Below are positions 31,814 to 41,782 of a stretch of DNA of 64,000 nt, piece by piece. The stretch's first letter is position 1, and every line of letters starts with the position of its first letter. Origin of the DNA: Acidobacteriota bacterium (GTDB lineage: Bacteria > Acidobacteriota > Blastocatellia > Chloracidobacteriales > JADJPF01). The notes beneath the pieces were generated by a model. The model worked only from the letters and a program-made list of their open reading frames with translations, was not told the DNA's origin and searched no databases. The DNA is taken from assembly GCA_016213785.1 (NCBI GenBank), contig JACQZQ010000025.1:1-64000 (forward strand). The letters are read 5' to 3'. Position numbers and translations under genes: made by a program.

Positions 31814-33328
31814 ATGAAGCAGCGTTCCCCCCTACTACATCTAGCCTTAGGAACATTAGTAATTATTTATGCTTATATTACTGGTGTTCTTAACCAAGAA
31901 CTTAAATATCAAGAATCTATAATTGAGTCAGAATGGCAACAAACTTCGCAAATAACCCCCTCAACCCCTTGTTGGCAATCCTGGAACCCTATGCCACAAA
32001 ACCATGACTTAATTATTAAATTTAAGGATGGTACTCCTCAATCTATCATTAGCCAGCTTGTTAGCAAATTTAGTATAAATACATTGCGCAATTATAGTGA
32101 GTTACCTAATTTCTCTTTTGTCTCTGTAACTACTTCAGAAAACTTAACCCTAAGTGAAATAATCGCTCGCTATAAAGCTGATCCTAATGTTGAATACGTA
32201 GAACCTAATTTCCGCTACACAATCCCAGATAATGAATTTGCACAAGCTAAGGCTTCAACTAATATTAATAAAACTAAAAAATCTCCATTAATACCTAATG
32301 ACCCTTACTTTGAATCATTATGGGGCTTATCTAACGTAGGACAAAAGATTAATGATAAGCCTGGTGGAGTTGTTGGAGCAGATATTAATGTTTTAGATGC
32401 TTGGGAGTTATCAACAGGTGATGATCAAATGGTTATCGGTGTTATAGATACAGGTATTGATTACACCCACCCTGATATTAATCCTAATATTTGGGTAAAT
32501 GAAAATGAGATTCCTAATAATGGTATTGATGATGATAATAATGGGGTAATTGATGATATTCATGGTTATAATGCTATTGATGATAGCGGCGATCCAATGG
32601 ATGATAATGACCATGGAACCCATTGTGCAGGCACAATAGGTGCAGCAGGTGATAACGGCGAAGGAATTGTAGGCGTTAATTGGAAAGTTAAATTAATGGG
32701 ACTTAAATTCTTGTCCTCTGATGGTAGCGGCTCACTTAATGATGCTTTAGAAGCCATTAACTATGTTTTAGAAATGAAGAAACGTGGTGTTAATATACGT
32801 ATACTTTCTAATAGCTGGGGCGGTGGCGGTTATTCCCAAGCTCTACACGATGCAATTAAAACCCTAAATAAAGAAGGTATCTTATTTGTTGCTGCTGCTG
32901 GTAATAGTGCGACAAATATTGATAATGACCCACATTATCCTTCTTCTTACCAAGCTGACAATGTTTTAGCAGTCGCAGCCATAGATAATCAAGATAATAT
33001 AGCTCGTTTTTCTAACTATGGTGTCAAGTCTGTTCATATTGGCGCACCTGGTGTTGATATTTATTCAACTATTCCTGGAAATGAGTATGCTTTCTTTAGT
33101 GGTACTTCTATGGCAACTCCTCATGTTTCAGGTGTTACAAGTTTAATGCTAGTTAATAACCCTAGCTTAACTCCTAAGGAGATTATTGACCGTATAGTTT
33201 CTAGCTCTACAAAAACTACGGCTTTAGCGGGTAAAACCATTTCTGGTGGTCGCATAAATACTCATGCAGCCATAACAGGTTATTCAGAATCAAAATCAAC
33301 TTTTCGTGCAACAATAACAACAAGATAA
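31814..33328 (+). CDS. Exported S8 (subtilisin-like) serine protease with N-terminal propeptide
   Basis: The 504 residues begin with a membrane or signal segment (LALGTLVIIYAYITGV). A fervidolysin/I9-like propeptide follows (LIIKFKDGTPQSIISQL, VEYVEPNFRY). The subtilisin domain carries the full triad: Asp in VIGVIDTGIDYTHP near 213, His in DHGTHCAGTIG near 269 and Ser in FFSGTSMATPHVSG near 431, with the oxyanion Asn in the AAAGNSATN region. An Asp-Asn-rich stretch (DDDNNGVIDDIHG) resembles calcium-binding loops. It should be secreted as an inactive proenzyme. A gene for a small partner lies just upstream. A perfect terminator stem follows at 33341-33366. Confidence 0.93.
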   Translation: MKQRSPLLHLALGTLVIIYAYITGVLNQELKYQESIIESEWQQTSQITPSTPCWQSWNPMPQNHDLIIKFKDGTPQSIISQLVSKFSINTLRNYSELPNFSFVSVTTSENLTLSEIIARYKADPNVEYVEPNFRYTIPDNEFAQAKASTNINKTKKSPLIPNDPYFESLWGLSNVGQKINDKPGGVVGADINVLDAWELSTGDDQMVIGVIDTGIDYTHPDINPNIWVNENEIPNNGIDDDNNGVIDDIHGYNAIDDSGDPMDDNDHGTHCAGTIGAAGDNGEGIVGVNWKVKLMGLKFLSSDGSGSLNDALEAINYVLEMKKRGVNIRILSNSWGGGGYSQALHDAIKTLNKEGILFVAAAGNSATNIDNDPHYPSSYQADNVLAVAAIDNQDNIARFSNYGVKSVHIGAPGVDIYSTIPGNEYAFFSGTSMATPHVSGVTSLMLVNNPSLTPKEIIDRIVSSSTKTTALAGKTISGGRINTHAAITGYSESKSTFRATITTR

Positions 33329-33340
33329 CTCCTTTTCAAA

Positions 33341-33366
33341 AGAGTACAAGCAAATGCTTGTACTCT
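33341..33366 (+). terminator. Terminator stem after the S8 protease
   Basis: AGAGTACAAGC (33341-33351) pairs perfectly with GCTTGTACTCT (33356-33366) around an AAAT loop. It also contains the TTG at 33358 that would otherwise be the earliest tlyA start, which argues for the later GTG start. Confidence 0.7.
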
Positions 33367-33381
33367 CTATTCTTAAAATTT

Positions 33382-34125
33382 GTGCCTAAAGAGCGTATTG
33401 ATAAACTTTTAGTAGAACTTGGCCTAGTTGAAAGTAGACAAAAAGCCCAAGCTCTAATTCTTGCTGGTCAAATCCTTGCAAATAATCAGTTAATAGATAA
33501 AGTCGGACATAAGGTTGATACTCAAGCCCAACTTCGTATTAAAGGCGAGCAACTGCGCTATGTTTCCCGTGCAGGCTTAAAACTAGAAGCAGCATTAAAT
33601 CACTTCTCATTAAATATTGAAAATAAACTTTGTTTAGATATAGGAGCTTCTACTGGTGGGTTTACTGATTGTTTACTACAAAATGGTGCTCAAGAAGTAA
33701 TAGCCCTAGATGTTGGGCATAACCAATTAGACTGGCGTATTAGACAAAACCCTAAAGTAAAAGTAATAGAAGGAGTTAATGCACGCTACTTAAAAAAAGG
33801 AGATTTTCCACACCTCTTTGATATAGTTACAGTTGATGTTTCCTTTATCTCTTTAACTAAAATCCTTCCTGTGATCCCTAATTTAGTGACAAATACAGCT
33901 AGTATAATTACCTTGATTAAACCCCAATTTGAAGTTGGCCCACAAGAAGTGGGTAAAGGCGGAATAGTATCTGACCCTAGTAAACATTCTAGAGTTATAA
34001 CAGAAGTTCTTGAGGCTGCAACTAGTCTTAATTTTAGCTGTTTAGCAGTTATAGACTCGCCCATTACTGGCGCTGATGGTAATAAAGAGTTTCTTTCACA
34101 TTTTATTATTAATACCAATCACTAG
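33382..34125 (+). CDS. tlyA: TlyA-family rRNA ribose 2'-O-methyltransferase
   Basis: The protein has an N-terminal S4 RNA-binding domain (ERIDKLLVELGLVESRQKAQALILAGQI) and a FtsJ-like SAM methyltransferase domain (CLDIGASTGGFTDCLLQNGA, then VIALDVGHNQLDW). The known enzyme modifies cytidines of 16S and 23S rRNA, which affects capreomycin sensitivity; it is often misnamed haemolysin. The GTG at 33382 is chosen because the open frame starts in the terminator hairpin, and S4-TlyA proteins normally begin two or three residues before this Arg-Ile-Asp motif. The gene stands alone between the protease and tdk. Confidence 0.88.
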   Translation: MPKERIDKLLVELGLVESRQKAQALILAGQILANNQLIDKVGHKVDTQAQLRIKGEQLRYVSRAGLKLEAALNHFSLNIENKLCLDIGASTGGFTDCLLQNGAQEVIALDVGHNQLDWRIRQNPKVKVIEGVNARYLKKGDFPHLFDIVTVDVSFISLTKILPVIPNLVTNTASIITLIKPQFEVGPQEVGKGGIVSDPSKHSRVITEVLEAATSLNFSCLAVIDSPITGADGNKEFLSHFIINTNH

Positions 34126-34238
34126 TAGTTTAACCTTTTCATATTGTCGAAAATCGCTTTTATTTTGGTAGCCAAATCAGTACTATTTTGTCAATACATA
34201 AAGAGAAACTTAAGAACCAAAAAATTAGAGGAGTAAGC

Positions 34239-34811
34239 ATGGATTTTTTTCGTAGCAATGGTGGTTGGATTGAGGTAATTTGCGGTAGTATGTTTAGTGG
34301 TAAGAGTGAAGAACTTATTAGACGACTACGACGTGCTCAATTAGCCAAACAGTCTGTACAAATATTTAAACCAGAATTTGATACTCGTTATTCTATTAAT
34401 CATATAATCTCACATAGTGAAATGAAAATAGACGCTGTAGCAGTAAAAACAGCCTCAGAAATCTTTGAAAAAACCCTTCTCTCAACAAATGTTTTAGGCA
34501 TTGATGAAGCGCAATTTTTTGATAGTGACCTAGTAGATGTATGTAATATTCTTGCTAATAGAGGTAAGCGAGTTATTATTGCTGGCTTAGATCAAGATTA
34601 CTTAGGTAAACCCTTTGATCCTATGCCCCAGCTACTTGCAATAGCTGAACATATCACTAAAGCTCATGCTATATGTATGAAATGTGGCGGATTAGCTAAT
34701 TATTCTCAGCGCCTTTCCGCTAGTAAAGAGCGGGTAGTATTAGGAGCAACTGATTTATATGAAGCCCGTTGTCGTAGTTGTTTTGAGCCAAATTTAGAAA
34801 ATACTCGATAA
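34239..34811 (+). CDS. tdk: Thymidine kinase
   Basis: The 190-residue enzyme starts at ATG 34239, which has GAGGAG seven to eight bases upstream, rather than at the earlier in-frame TTG 34188. It has the P-loop [16 protein letters not shown], the conserved GIDEAQFF motif, and two zinc-binding pairs: CMKCGG and CRSCFE. It phosphorylates thymidine with ATP in nucleotide salvage. Length and zinc motifs fit the bacterial type II TK family. It has no visible functional link to the neighbours. Confidence 0.93.
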   Translation: MDFFRSNGGWIEVICGSMFSGKSEELIRRLRRAQLAKQSVQIFKPEFDTRYSINHIISHSEMKIDAVAVKTASEIFEKTLLSTNVLGIDEAQFFDSDLVDVCNILANRGKRVIIAGLDQDYLGKPFDPMPQLLAIAEHITKAHAICMKCGGLANYSQRLSASKERVVLGATDLYEARCRSCFEPNLENTR

Positions 34812-34853
34812 TTAAAAACCTTTTCCTCACAAGCAATTTTTTAAGGCAAAACT

Positions 34854-37800
34854 ATGGACGGACAAATCAAAAGTACTCTACAAAAACACCTTAAGGGTAT
34901 AACAAATGCAACCTTAGATAACATTATGGTTAAATTGCATTTAATTCCTGCTGATCGTATTTTATTAGTCCTAGATCTTACTACATCTTTAGCTGCAATT
35001 TCCTTACGTTCTTCAGTTGAATTTTTAATGGTTGTCCCTGAAATAGCACGAACTATTGAACAAAGCGAATTGCGTGCTTGGGGTGAAATAGGCAAAAGAC
35101 TTGCGTCAACTAACCCAGATTCAGCAATAGAATTTTTCCATAGCAGTTTGCCTATATTAAATTCTATTGCTAAAGGATTTCTACTTCGTTGTTTAACTCT
35201 TGTGTCACGCCAAGCAGCACTCTCTACCAGCCTAGCCTTAGATTGTTTTAAGTCTTTTCCAGAAACTCTAGCTAAATTTGATGATCCTACAACAACAGCA
35301 CGTGTACTAAATTTATGTTATGAGGTATCTCAACATTCGGTTAAACATAGCTGTGATTTACTAAGTTCTGGCCCAGTAGTAATTAATCACTTACAAGAGC
35401 TTGCAAAAGAAAATACCCGTTTAATTAGCCAAATGCTTGATTTAACAACTGCTTTTGTACATCGTTCTGGAGGCACAGCAGCAGAGTTTTTTACATCTAT
35501 TCCAGAAGTTTTAACCCCTCATACTCAAAGCGCTTGGTCAAGACTCTTTGAACACACTTACACATTCTTAGATAAAAGTGGAGGCGTTGCACTACAATAT
35601 TTCCGAGCAGCGGGTAAAATTCTATTCCTAGCAGACGCTCAAGCTTTTGAGCGTTGGACACAACTAAGCTTACTAGTTGTTGCTCAAGGTAATGCTACTG
35701 GGTATCATTTCTTAAAAATTAGCCCTAAAATTTTTACTTCCTTAGCACGCTATGGAGATAAGAACCGTAATGCATATGCTGTCAATCAAGTTTTAGATAT
35801 AGTAATACAAATTAGTCATACTAGCGCTAACTCTGCTGTAGAATGTTTTAAGGCAAGCCCAGTAGCACTTAGACAAGCATCGCTTGATCAATTTAAAGAA
35901 TGGGCCTTGCATGGTTTGGAGCTTTATGGAAAAGATAATCGCCGTGCTCAAGCCTACTATGGGCTAGAGTCTAATCGTAGCCGTCAAGCCCTTTATAACC
36001 GTGAGGGTGGTCTATCTTTAGAATCAATTTCTCAGACTCTTAGACTTTATATTGAAGCTTTAACAGGTAAAGAAATGTTGATTAAACCTATGTCTGAAAC
36101 CTCACATGAGTTTAAGATAGGCGATGGTCGAACAATTTTACTCCCATCTGCAATTACTGAGTTCGAAGACGAATCTAGTAACTTTAAGCTTTATAAAGCT
36201 TTAGCTGCACATGCAGCAGGCCAAGTAGAATTTGATACTTATACAAATGATTGTACAACTCTTCAAGCGGCTAATTTAGAAATTAAGACTCATTTTCAAA
36301 ACTACCCCAAAAAACAACCTTCTAATAAAGTTAACTTAAGCAATAACTTTCTAGCTACTCTAGATTATTTTCCTGATACAAATCTTGCTCGTAGGATTTT
36401 TACTAGCTTAGAAAATGGCCGTATTGACCGTAAGTTAAGACAAACATACAGAGGGTTACGTAGGGATTTAGATTTTGTCAAAGAGCGTTTAATTACTACA
36501 CGCCCTGATTTTAGAGAACTTCCCCGCGAAATAATTGCATTTGAGATGCTTTTCCAAGAAGCAATTTTAGGTGGAATTTCAGAAGTGGCTAAGGAATTTT
36601 ACCCTAATTTAGCTTATGAAATTGAGACTACATTTGATGCTTATATCACCCTTAACTCTAAAGTAGGTGATACTTTGATGGGTACTCTAAAAATCTATAA
36701 ATTTTTAGAAAGAATTAATGAGCCTGAACAAATAGAAAAACAGTCTGAAAAAGATGCAGATAATAAATCTGAACAAGATGAAAATGATGCAGGAGGCCAA
36801 CAAGTAGAATCAGATAATCAGCCAAATCAACGAGCTACCGCTAAAAGCCTTAGTGAGCCTTTTAGCTACTGGTCGCCTTCCTTAGAGCCTATTGTTAATC
36901 CAGCAGACGAGATTTTAACTAGCTTAAATCCTGAAGCTGATGTGCCTGAACAAGGTTTAGAGCCAGGAGATAGAGCATTTTTCTATGACGAGTGGGATCG
37001 TGACCTAGGTGATTACCGAACTAATTGGTGTAGAGTAATTGAGCGTCGTAATGCTTTTGGTAATCGTAGTTTTGTTGACGGTGTAAGGGGGCGTTTTTCT
37101 GGAGTAATTTCTTCTGTACGCCATCAATTTCAACTACTTCGACCTGAAAACTTACGTAAGATAATGGGAGAGCTTGATGGCGAAGACTATGACTTACAAG
37201 CTTTGATTGATTATGCTATTGATAGACGCTCATCAGGCCGAGTTTCAGAAAGAATTTATATTCGTAAATTGCGCCGTCAGCGTGATGTAATGGTGTCTTT
37301 TTTACTTGATATGTCTAGCTCAACAGCTAGAACTATTAGCCGTTATCCTAATCAACCTTACTCTAAGCCTGGTCAAAGAATTATAGATATAGAAAAAGAA
37401 GGCTTAGTACTTATGAGTGAAGCACTAGAGGCTGTTGGAGATAATTATTCAATTCAAGGTTTTACTAGCGAGGGTCGGCGTAATGTTAAATTCTATATAA
37501 TCAAAGATTTTAATGAACTTTATTCAGAAGAAGTTGCTAAACGTATTGGAGGAATTACTTATCAAAATAATACACGTTTAGGAGCAGCCATTCGCCATGC
37601 TTCGGCTAGGCTGGAAAAACAAGATGCTAGAACTAAGTTGCTAATTATTCTAAGCGATGGCCGCCCTTATGATCATGACTATGGTGATTCTCGTTATGCT
37701 CGCGAGGATACAAAAATTGCTTTACGCCAAGCCAAAATAAACAATATCACTCCCTTCTGCATCACAATTGATAGAGAGTCTGAAGAACAGTTACGCGATC

Positions 37801-37889
37801 TATATGGCGAGGTAGGTTATACAATCATTGATAATATTCTTAGCCTACCTGAACGCTTGCCCGGTATTTATAGGCGTTTAACAACCTAA
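34854..37889 (+). CDS. NorD/CbbO-like protein with C-terminal VWA domain
   Basis: The 1011-residue protein has a long helical N-terminal half, a segment [15 protein letters not shown] near 530, a linker with acidic residues ([17 protein letters not shown]) and a C-terminal von Willebrand factor A domain from about 805. The MIDAS appears as LLDMSSS near 818, with TNxxGxxI-like [11 protein letters not shown] and LIILSDGRP further on, so metal binding is intact. NorD and CbbO proteins work with MoxR-type AAA+ ATPases to remodel or metallate target enzymes. No MoxR gene is adjacent. Its partner must lie elsewhere, or this member has another role. ATG 34854 follows an AAGG site. Confidence 0.78.
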   Translation: MDGQIKSTLQKHLKGITNATLDNIMVKLHLIPADRILLVLDLTTSLAAISLRSSVEFLMVVPEIARTIEQSELRAWGEIGKRLASTNPDSAIEFFHSSLPILNSIAKGFLLRCLTLVSRQAALSTSLALDCFKSFPETLAKFDDPTTTARVLNLCYEVSQHSVKHSCDLLSSGPVVINHLQELAKENTRLISQMLDLTTAFVHRSGGTAAEFFTSIPEVLTPHTQSAWSRLFEHTYTFLDKSGGVALQYFRAAGKILFLADAQAFERWTQLSLLVVAQGNATGYHFLKISPKIFTSLARYGDKNRNAYAVNQVLDIVIQISHTSANSAVECFKASPVALRQASLDQFKEWALHGLELYGKDNRRAQAYYGLESNRSRQALYNREGGLSLESISQTLRLYIEALTGKEMLIKPMSETSHEFKIGDGRTILLPSAITEFEDESSNFKLYKALAAHAAGQVEFDTYTNDCTTLQAANLEIKTHFQNYPKKQPSNKVNLSNNFLATLDYFPDTNLARRIFTSLENGRIDRKLRQTYRGLRRDLDFVKERLITTRPDFRELPREIIAFEMLFQEAILGGISEVAKEFYPNLAYEIETTFDAYITLNSKVGDTLMGTLKIYKFLERINEPEQIEKQSEKDADNKSEQDENDAGGQQVESDNQPNQRATAKSLSEPFSYWSPSLEPIVNPADEILTSLNPEADVPEQGLEPGDRAFFYDEWDRDLGDYRTNWCRVIERRNAFGNRSFVDGVRGRFSGVISSVRHQFQLLRPENLRKIMGELDGEDYDLQALIDYAIDRRSSGRVSERIYIRKLRRQRDVMVSFLLDMSSSTARTISRYPNQPYSKPGQRIIDIEKEGLVLMSEALEAVGDNYSIQGFTSEGRRNVKFYIIKDFNELYSEEVAKRIGGITYQNNTRLGAAIRHASARLEKQDARTKLLIILSDGRPYDHDYGDSRYAREDTKIALRQAKINNITPFCITIDRESEEQLRDLYGEVGYTIIDNILSLPERLPGIYRRLTT

Positions 37890-37933
37890 TTTTCGTAGTT
37901 ATTTTAAGATTAATAAACTTTATGGAGGGAGAA

Positions 37934-38884
37934 ATGATTAAAAGATTTTTACCACACATTTTTTGTTCTCTAGCAGTAATTTGTTTAATTTTAGAGACTT
38001 TAGCTTTCCCTGTAACAATACAAAGAAATCGAGGCCGTTATGATCGAGAACGCTATGATGATAGTCAGATCTATCTTGCTTATCGAGGAGAATATAGCGA
38101 AAACATTTTGGTTAAATCCTGGAATGGTTCTCGCTGGAGCGCTCCAATTCCTGTAAGAGACGCTTTAAGCGATATAGCCCCTGCTCTTTGTCGTCTAGGA
38201 GATGTAACTTATCTTGCTTACAAAGGACGCAGCAGCAATAAAATCTTTATTCGTGAGTTTCGTGGGGATCGCTGGTCGCCTGAAGCCCAACTTGGTAGTT
38301 CTCAAACCAGTGACAGCCCTAGTTTAACAATCCATCAAGGCCGCCTTTATATTGCTTATAAAGGTGTTACTAGTAGTAATATTTATGTTCGTGAGTTTAA
38401 TGGCTCAACTTGGTCATCTGAAGTAAAAATACCAAACTCAGAATCTAGTACTAACCCAGTAATTACTTCTGGCAGAGGTGAATTATTTGTAGCTTATAGA
38501 GGTGAAAATTCTTCTCGTATATACTTGCGTAGTTTTGATGGTCGTACTTGGTCATCAGAGAGCCGTTTACCTGATGCTCGCTCTATTACTTCTCCGGCTA
38601 TATGTTTTTATAAAAAGGAACTTTATGTTCTCTATCGCGGAGAGAGTAAAAAAGATATTTTCTGGCGTAAATGGGATGGGTCACGATGGACAGATGAGCG
38701 CACAGTAGGAGATGCTGAGACTTCAGCCCCACCAAGTCTTTTCCGTCTCCAAGGCCGTCTTTACTTAGCCTATAAGGGTGGTTCATCAGATAAAGTCTAT
38801 GTTCGGGTCTTTGATGGTAATAACTGGACAGGTGAACAGCAAATCCCAGAAGTACGCTCAATAGACACTCCTGCAATTGGCTAA
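37934..38884 (+). CDS. Exported beta-propeller-like repeat protein
   Basis: After a signal peptide (MIKRFLPHIFCSLAVICLIL, about 25 residues), the protein consists of about six repeats of roughly 47 residues. Each has a strand pattern of LYxAYKG or LFVAYRG, followed by a SSxxIYVREFxGxxWSxE unit and a SPAI-type spacer. The regular spacing suggests a six-bladed propeller of the kind seen in lectins or sialidase-like folds; no catalytic Asp-box set is evident. I choose ATG 37934, because the upstream ATGGAGGGAG at 37922 contains the ribosome site for it. It follows the VWA gene by 44 bp and may be cotranscribed. Function unknown; ligand binding at the cell surface is plausible. Confidence 0.75.
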   Translation: MIKRFLPHIFCSLAVICLILETLAFPVTIQRNRGRYDRERYDDSQIYLAYRGEYSENILVKSWNGSRWSAPIPVRDALSDIAPALCRLGDVTYLAYKGRSSNKIFIREFRGDRWSPEAQLGSSQTSDSPSLTIHQGRLYIAYKGVTSSNIYVREFNGSTWSSEVKIPNSESSTNPVITSGRGELFVAYRGENSSRIYLRSFDGRTWSSESRLPDARSITSPAICFYKKELYVLYRGESKKDIFWRKWDGSRWTDERTVGDAETSAPPSLFRLQGRLYLAYKGGSSDKVYVRVFDGNNWTGEQQIPEVRSIDTPAIG

Positions 38885-38892
38885 ATCATTAG

Positions 38893-38919
38893 AAAGACAA
38901 CCCGTTATGGGTTGTCTTT
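38893..38919. terminator. Bidirectional terminator overlapping the EamA stop codon
   Basis: AAAGACAACCC (38893-38903) pairs with GGGTTGTCTTT (38909-38919) around GTTAT. T-rich sequence follows on the plus strand. The last codons and stop of the minus-strand EamA gene form one arm, so one element ends both converging units. Confidence 0.85.
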
Positions 38920-39855
38920 TTCTACTTCTTTTCGCCTTGTTTGCAATAACATATAAGCCATTATTGAAAGAATTACAAGTACCGCTCCTAAAATTTGCCA
39001 CCAAGATTTAAGAGGTTCATTTAAGAGTAAAGCGCTTAACACTAGTGCAGCAACAAGCCTTGCCCCCATTAAGCTAGTAAAAAGGGCTGCACCAAGAGAG
39101 GCTAAACTATTAATTTGTAGTAAATTACCTGCTATCAAGTTTACTAAAATTAAACACCCAAAAAGCATCCACATTTCCCTTGACATCATAAACCAACTAC
39201 CCCAATTTTCTCTTAAGCAAATACTAGCAAGAATTCCTGTTAGCATTAAAACTACAGATTGTTGAGAAAATAAGACTATAGAATTAATACCACGTGTAGA
39301 TTGTTCATGACGAGTTAGCAAAACATAAAAAGCCAAAAACACATTAGAAAACATAGCCAAGCTTATTCCAATAGTGTCTTTCATCTGCCATTCACCTTGA
39401 AAAATAGTAAATGAAGGCTCACGAATAATTACAAGTACTGAGCCAATGCTTGAAATGGCTAAAGCAGAAAAGGTATAAGGAGGAATTGCTTCTCTAAAAA
39501 ATGCTCTACCAAGTAAAGCTACCACAAATGGAGTTAGTAAATTAATTAATTGTACATAAGCAGCACGAGTAGATTGGATAGAAAGAATGTTTGTTACCAT
39601 TCTTATTGCACCAACTAACATTAATAACCAAGCAGTACGATTATTTAGAGATTCTTTCCAGGAATGTTTTAGAATGACTGGGAGCATTAATAAAAGTACC
39701 CCAGCATAACCAACTGCAACTAAAGCAAATGGAGGAAGAGCTAAAAGCAATTTTTTTGCAATTACTGGATAACTACCCCAAGAAAGGTGTGCTGAGATGC
39801 CTAAGACTAAGGCAAAAACTAAAGGTCTTTTGCTTAATTGTTCAACTTTACTCAA
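38905..39855 (-). CDS. EamA/DMT-family transporter
   Basis: The 316-residue protein has about ten hydrophobic segments arranged as two halves, with the early HLSWGSYPVIAKKLL motif and the conserved Gly/Pro pattern of the drug/metabolite transporter superfamily (VAALVLSALLLNEPLKSWW near the end). It should export or import a small metabolite; the substrate cannot be told. It is the last gene of the long minus-strand operon and overlaps the preceding gene by 8 bases, with a TTG start. Whether it belongs functionally to the signalling set or is just cotranscribed is open. Confidence 0.82.
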   Translation of the reverse strand: MSKVEQLSKRPLVFALVLGISAHLSWGSYPVIAKKLLLALPPFALVAVGYAGVLLLMLPVILKHSWKESLNNRTAWLLMLVGAIRMVTNILSIQSTRAAYVQLINLLTPFVVALLGRAFFREAIPPYTFSALAISSIGSVLVIIREPSFTIFQGEWQMKDTIGISLAMFSNVFLAFYVLLTRHEQSTRGINSIVLFSQQSVVLMLTGILASICLRENWGSWFMMSREMWMLFGCLILVNLIAGNLLQINSLASLGAALFTSLMGARLVAALVLSALLLNEPLKSWWQILGAVLVILSIMAYMLLQTRRKEVEKDNP

Positions 39856-40702
39856 ACTTTATATCCGTAGAGAATTTTTTATAATCGCTATATTCTTGAA
39901 AAACACGATTAATAACTTTTTTCTCTTGAATCTCACTTGTAGCTTGTATAGGAAGTAAAAACGTATCTTCCCCTAATAAAACTGTACTATAATCAACAGA
40001 ATAAGTTATAGATTCAATATTTTTAGCTAGGTTTATTTCTTTATACTCAATACGTAAAGGGGCTAGAGTCTCTTTATCAATCCAAGCTTGACCTTCTTGT
40101 CTAGAAATAAGCCTTTTCCCTTCAAAAAAATAATATTGGCGCTCGCTTACTTTAGGGCGACTAACAAATTTAATTAAATAACTAGGTCGGTTTCGTAAGT
40201 TATGTATTTGACTATCTAGGCTAAAATTAAAATCATTTTGATCTAGCGAAGCAAAATGTGAGAGCAAAATAGAGCTAAAAACTCCGTCTACTTGTGGGCC
40301 ACGAGACTTAAATCTATCTACTTTAACGGTTTTTCCATTAATAGATTGTACTTGTCTAATTTCTTGAAAATCTAGCTGAGTACTACCTTTTTTAGTAATT
40401 TGGAGTTGTCTACCTGTAAGACGAGAAACCGTAATATTACGATCTAATAGTTTATTATCTTTTTTCTCTAGAGATTCTTGGGTTAAGGTTTCCGTAGTAA
40501 TAAAATCAGGTAGCGAGCGTTCAAAGTTATCAGCACGTGTAGCTAAAGAAACTAGAAGTGTTTCTAGCGTATCAGAATTTATAATAGGCTCTTGGGATAA
40601 AGAAAAAGAGCTTATTAGTAAAGAAATAATTAAAAAATAGAATATTTTTCTAAAAATTATTTTTAATTGGACTCTATAAAAACTCTTGGTAAGCGAAACC
40701 AA
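39848..40702 (-). CDS. Exported protein of unknown function
   Basis: The 284 residues begin with a basic stretch and a hydrophobic signal segment (IFYFLIISLLISSFSLSQEP). The rest is beta-rich and reads as an outer-membrane or periplasmic protein: LPDFITTETLTQESL, SSILLSHFASLDQNDF, RQYYFFEGKRLISRQEGQAWIDKETLAPLRIEYKE. The WIDKETLxPLRIEY segment resembles lipoprotein-carrier-like folds (LolA/LppX-type) but is not diagnostic. It overlaps the histidine kinase gene by about 40 bp and EamA by 8 bp, so it is part of one transcript. The start is a TTG by frame only; no better ATG precedes the signal segment. Confidence 0.65.
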   Translation of the reverse strand: MVSLTKSFYRVQLKIIFRKIFYFLIISLLISSFSLSQEPIINSDTLETLLVSLATRADNFERSLPDFITTETLTQESLEKKDNKLLDRNITVSRLTGRQLQITKKGSTQLDFQEIRQVQSINGKTVKVDRFKSRGPQVDGVFSSILLSHFASLDQNDFNFSLDSQIHNLRNRPSYLIKFVSRPKVSERQYYFFEGKRLISRQEGQAWIDKETLAPLRIEYKEINLAKNIESITYSVDYSTVLLGEDTFLLPIQATSEIQEKKVINRVFQEYSDYKKFSTDIKFE

Positions 40703-41775
40703 AATCTCGTCCCTCCTTCATTTCTAGGAGAATACCCTATTGTTCCTCCCCATTGTTCAACCATCATTCGACAAAAATAAAGCCCTAAGCCTGCTTTCCC
40801 TTTATATTTACCAGTTTGATAAAACTTTTGAAATAAGTTAGAAGCCATATCTTCAGTAATTCCTATTCCTTGATCATCAATAGTAATTAAGACATAAGCA
40901 TCTTCTATAGACAAGCTTATTGTTACAGTAGTGTTTCTAGGGCTATAACGCAAAGCATTTTCTAGCAAATTAGATAAGACTCTTTCTAAATGAGATGGTT
41001 CGCCTATAACTAACCAATTTTCTTGTAAGTTAATATTTGGGTTTAGCTCTATATGAACTTGTTTAAGCAAAAAAGCTGGAAGTAGGCTTTCCATAACTTT
41101 TTGAGCAGAAACTAATATACTAGGAGCATTACTAGGGCTGTTATTAGTATTTTTTAAGGCTGTAACCTCAGCAGCAAAAACATCTAAAATATCTCTTATT
41201 AATTTTTCTTGGCGTTCTACTTGAGTTAGACCTATTTCTACTAATTCTCTAGAATCTTCTGAAAGTTCTTCCAAACTAATTAATGATAATGCACCTTTAA
41301 TGCTTGTTAAAGGCGCATTTAAGTCATGAACAATACAATGAAGGAGTATTTCTTTTTTTTGAATTTCTTTAGAAAGTTGATAATACTTTAAGTTAATATC
41401 TCTTCCAGTTTGAATTAAATGGTGTTTTTCTTCATAAGAAATCCGTGAAAATTCTATTAAAAGTACTTTCTTTTTTTCTTTTTCTAAAAAAATTGCAATG
41501 GCTTCTAAATGATACTCTTTACCATTAGAGCTAGATTCAATCCAAAGCCCAGATTTTAAGTGACCTGTAGAAAATTTCTGCCAAAATTCTTCTGCATCAA
41601 TTAGAAAATTATCTAAAAAAGGTGAACACCCTATTAAACTTATAGATTCTTTATTAGAAAGAATATTAGGATAAATCTCTGGAAACCAACTAGGAGCAGC
41701 CCCTAATAACCTAAACTGCCCAACATCTAAGCGCTCTAAAGCTATTACATTTAGAGCTATTAGTATTTCTTCCAT
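40663..41775 (-). CDS. Sensor histidine kinase (soluble)
   Basis: The protein has an N-terminal PAS-like region and a HisKA-HATPase core: phosphoacceptor helix IVHDLNAPLTSIKGALSLI, N-box NLLENALRYSPRN, G1 DQGIGI and G2 GKAGLGLYFCR. No membrane segment is seen, so it senses an internal cue or a partner. No response regulator is adjacent. I choose ATG 41775, which lies just after the cyclase stop and has AAGGA upstream; an in-frame ATG at 41814 would overlap the cyclase. It may work with the cyclase and GTPase immediately upstream. Confidence 0.9.
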   Translation of the reverse strand: MEEILIALNVIALERLDVGQFRLLGAAPSWFPEIYPNILSNKESISLIGCSPFLDNFLIDAEEFWQKFSTGHLKSGLWIESSSNGKEYHLEAIAIFLEKEKKKVLLIEFSRISYEEKHHLIQTGRDINLKYYQLSKEIQKKEILLHCIVHDLNAPLTSIKGALSLISLEELSEDSRELVEIGLTQVERQEKLIRDILDVFAAEVTALKNTNNSPSNAPSILVSAQKVMESLLPAFLLKQVHIELNPNINLQENWLVIGEPSHLERVLSNLLENALRYSPRNTTVTISLSIEDAYVLITIDDQGIGITEDMASNLFQKFYQTGKYKGKAGLGLYFCRMMVEQWGGTIGYSPRNEGGTRFWFRLPRVFIESN

Positions 41776-41782
41776 AGTTTTT

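Noticed and set aside
33358-33381. TlyA starting at TTG 33358
   Set aside because: That codon lies in the terminator stem of the preceding gene and adds residues not typical of the family.
37922-37933. ATG 37922 as start of the propeller gene
   Set aside because: This ATG is followed by GGAGGGAG, which is the ribosome site for ATG 37934, so it would be inside its own site.
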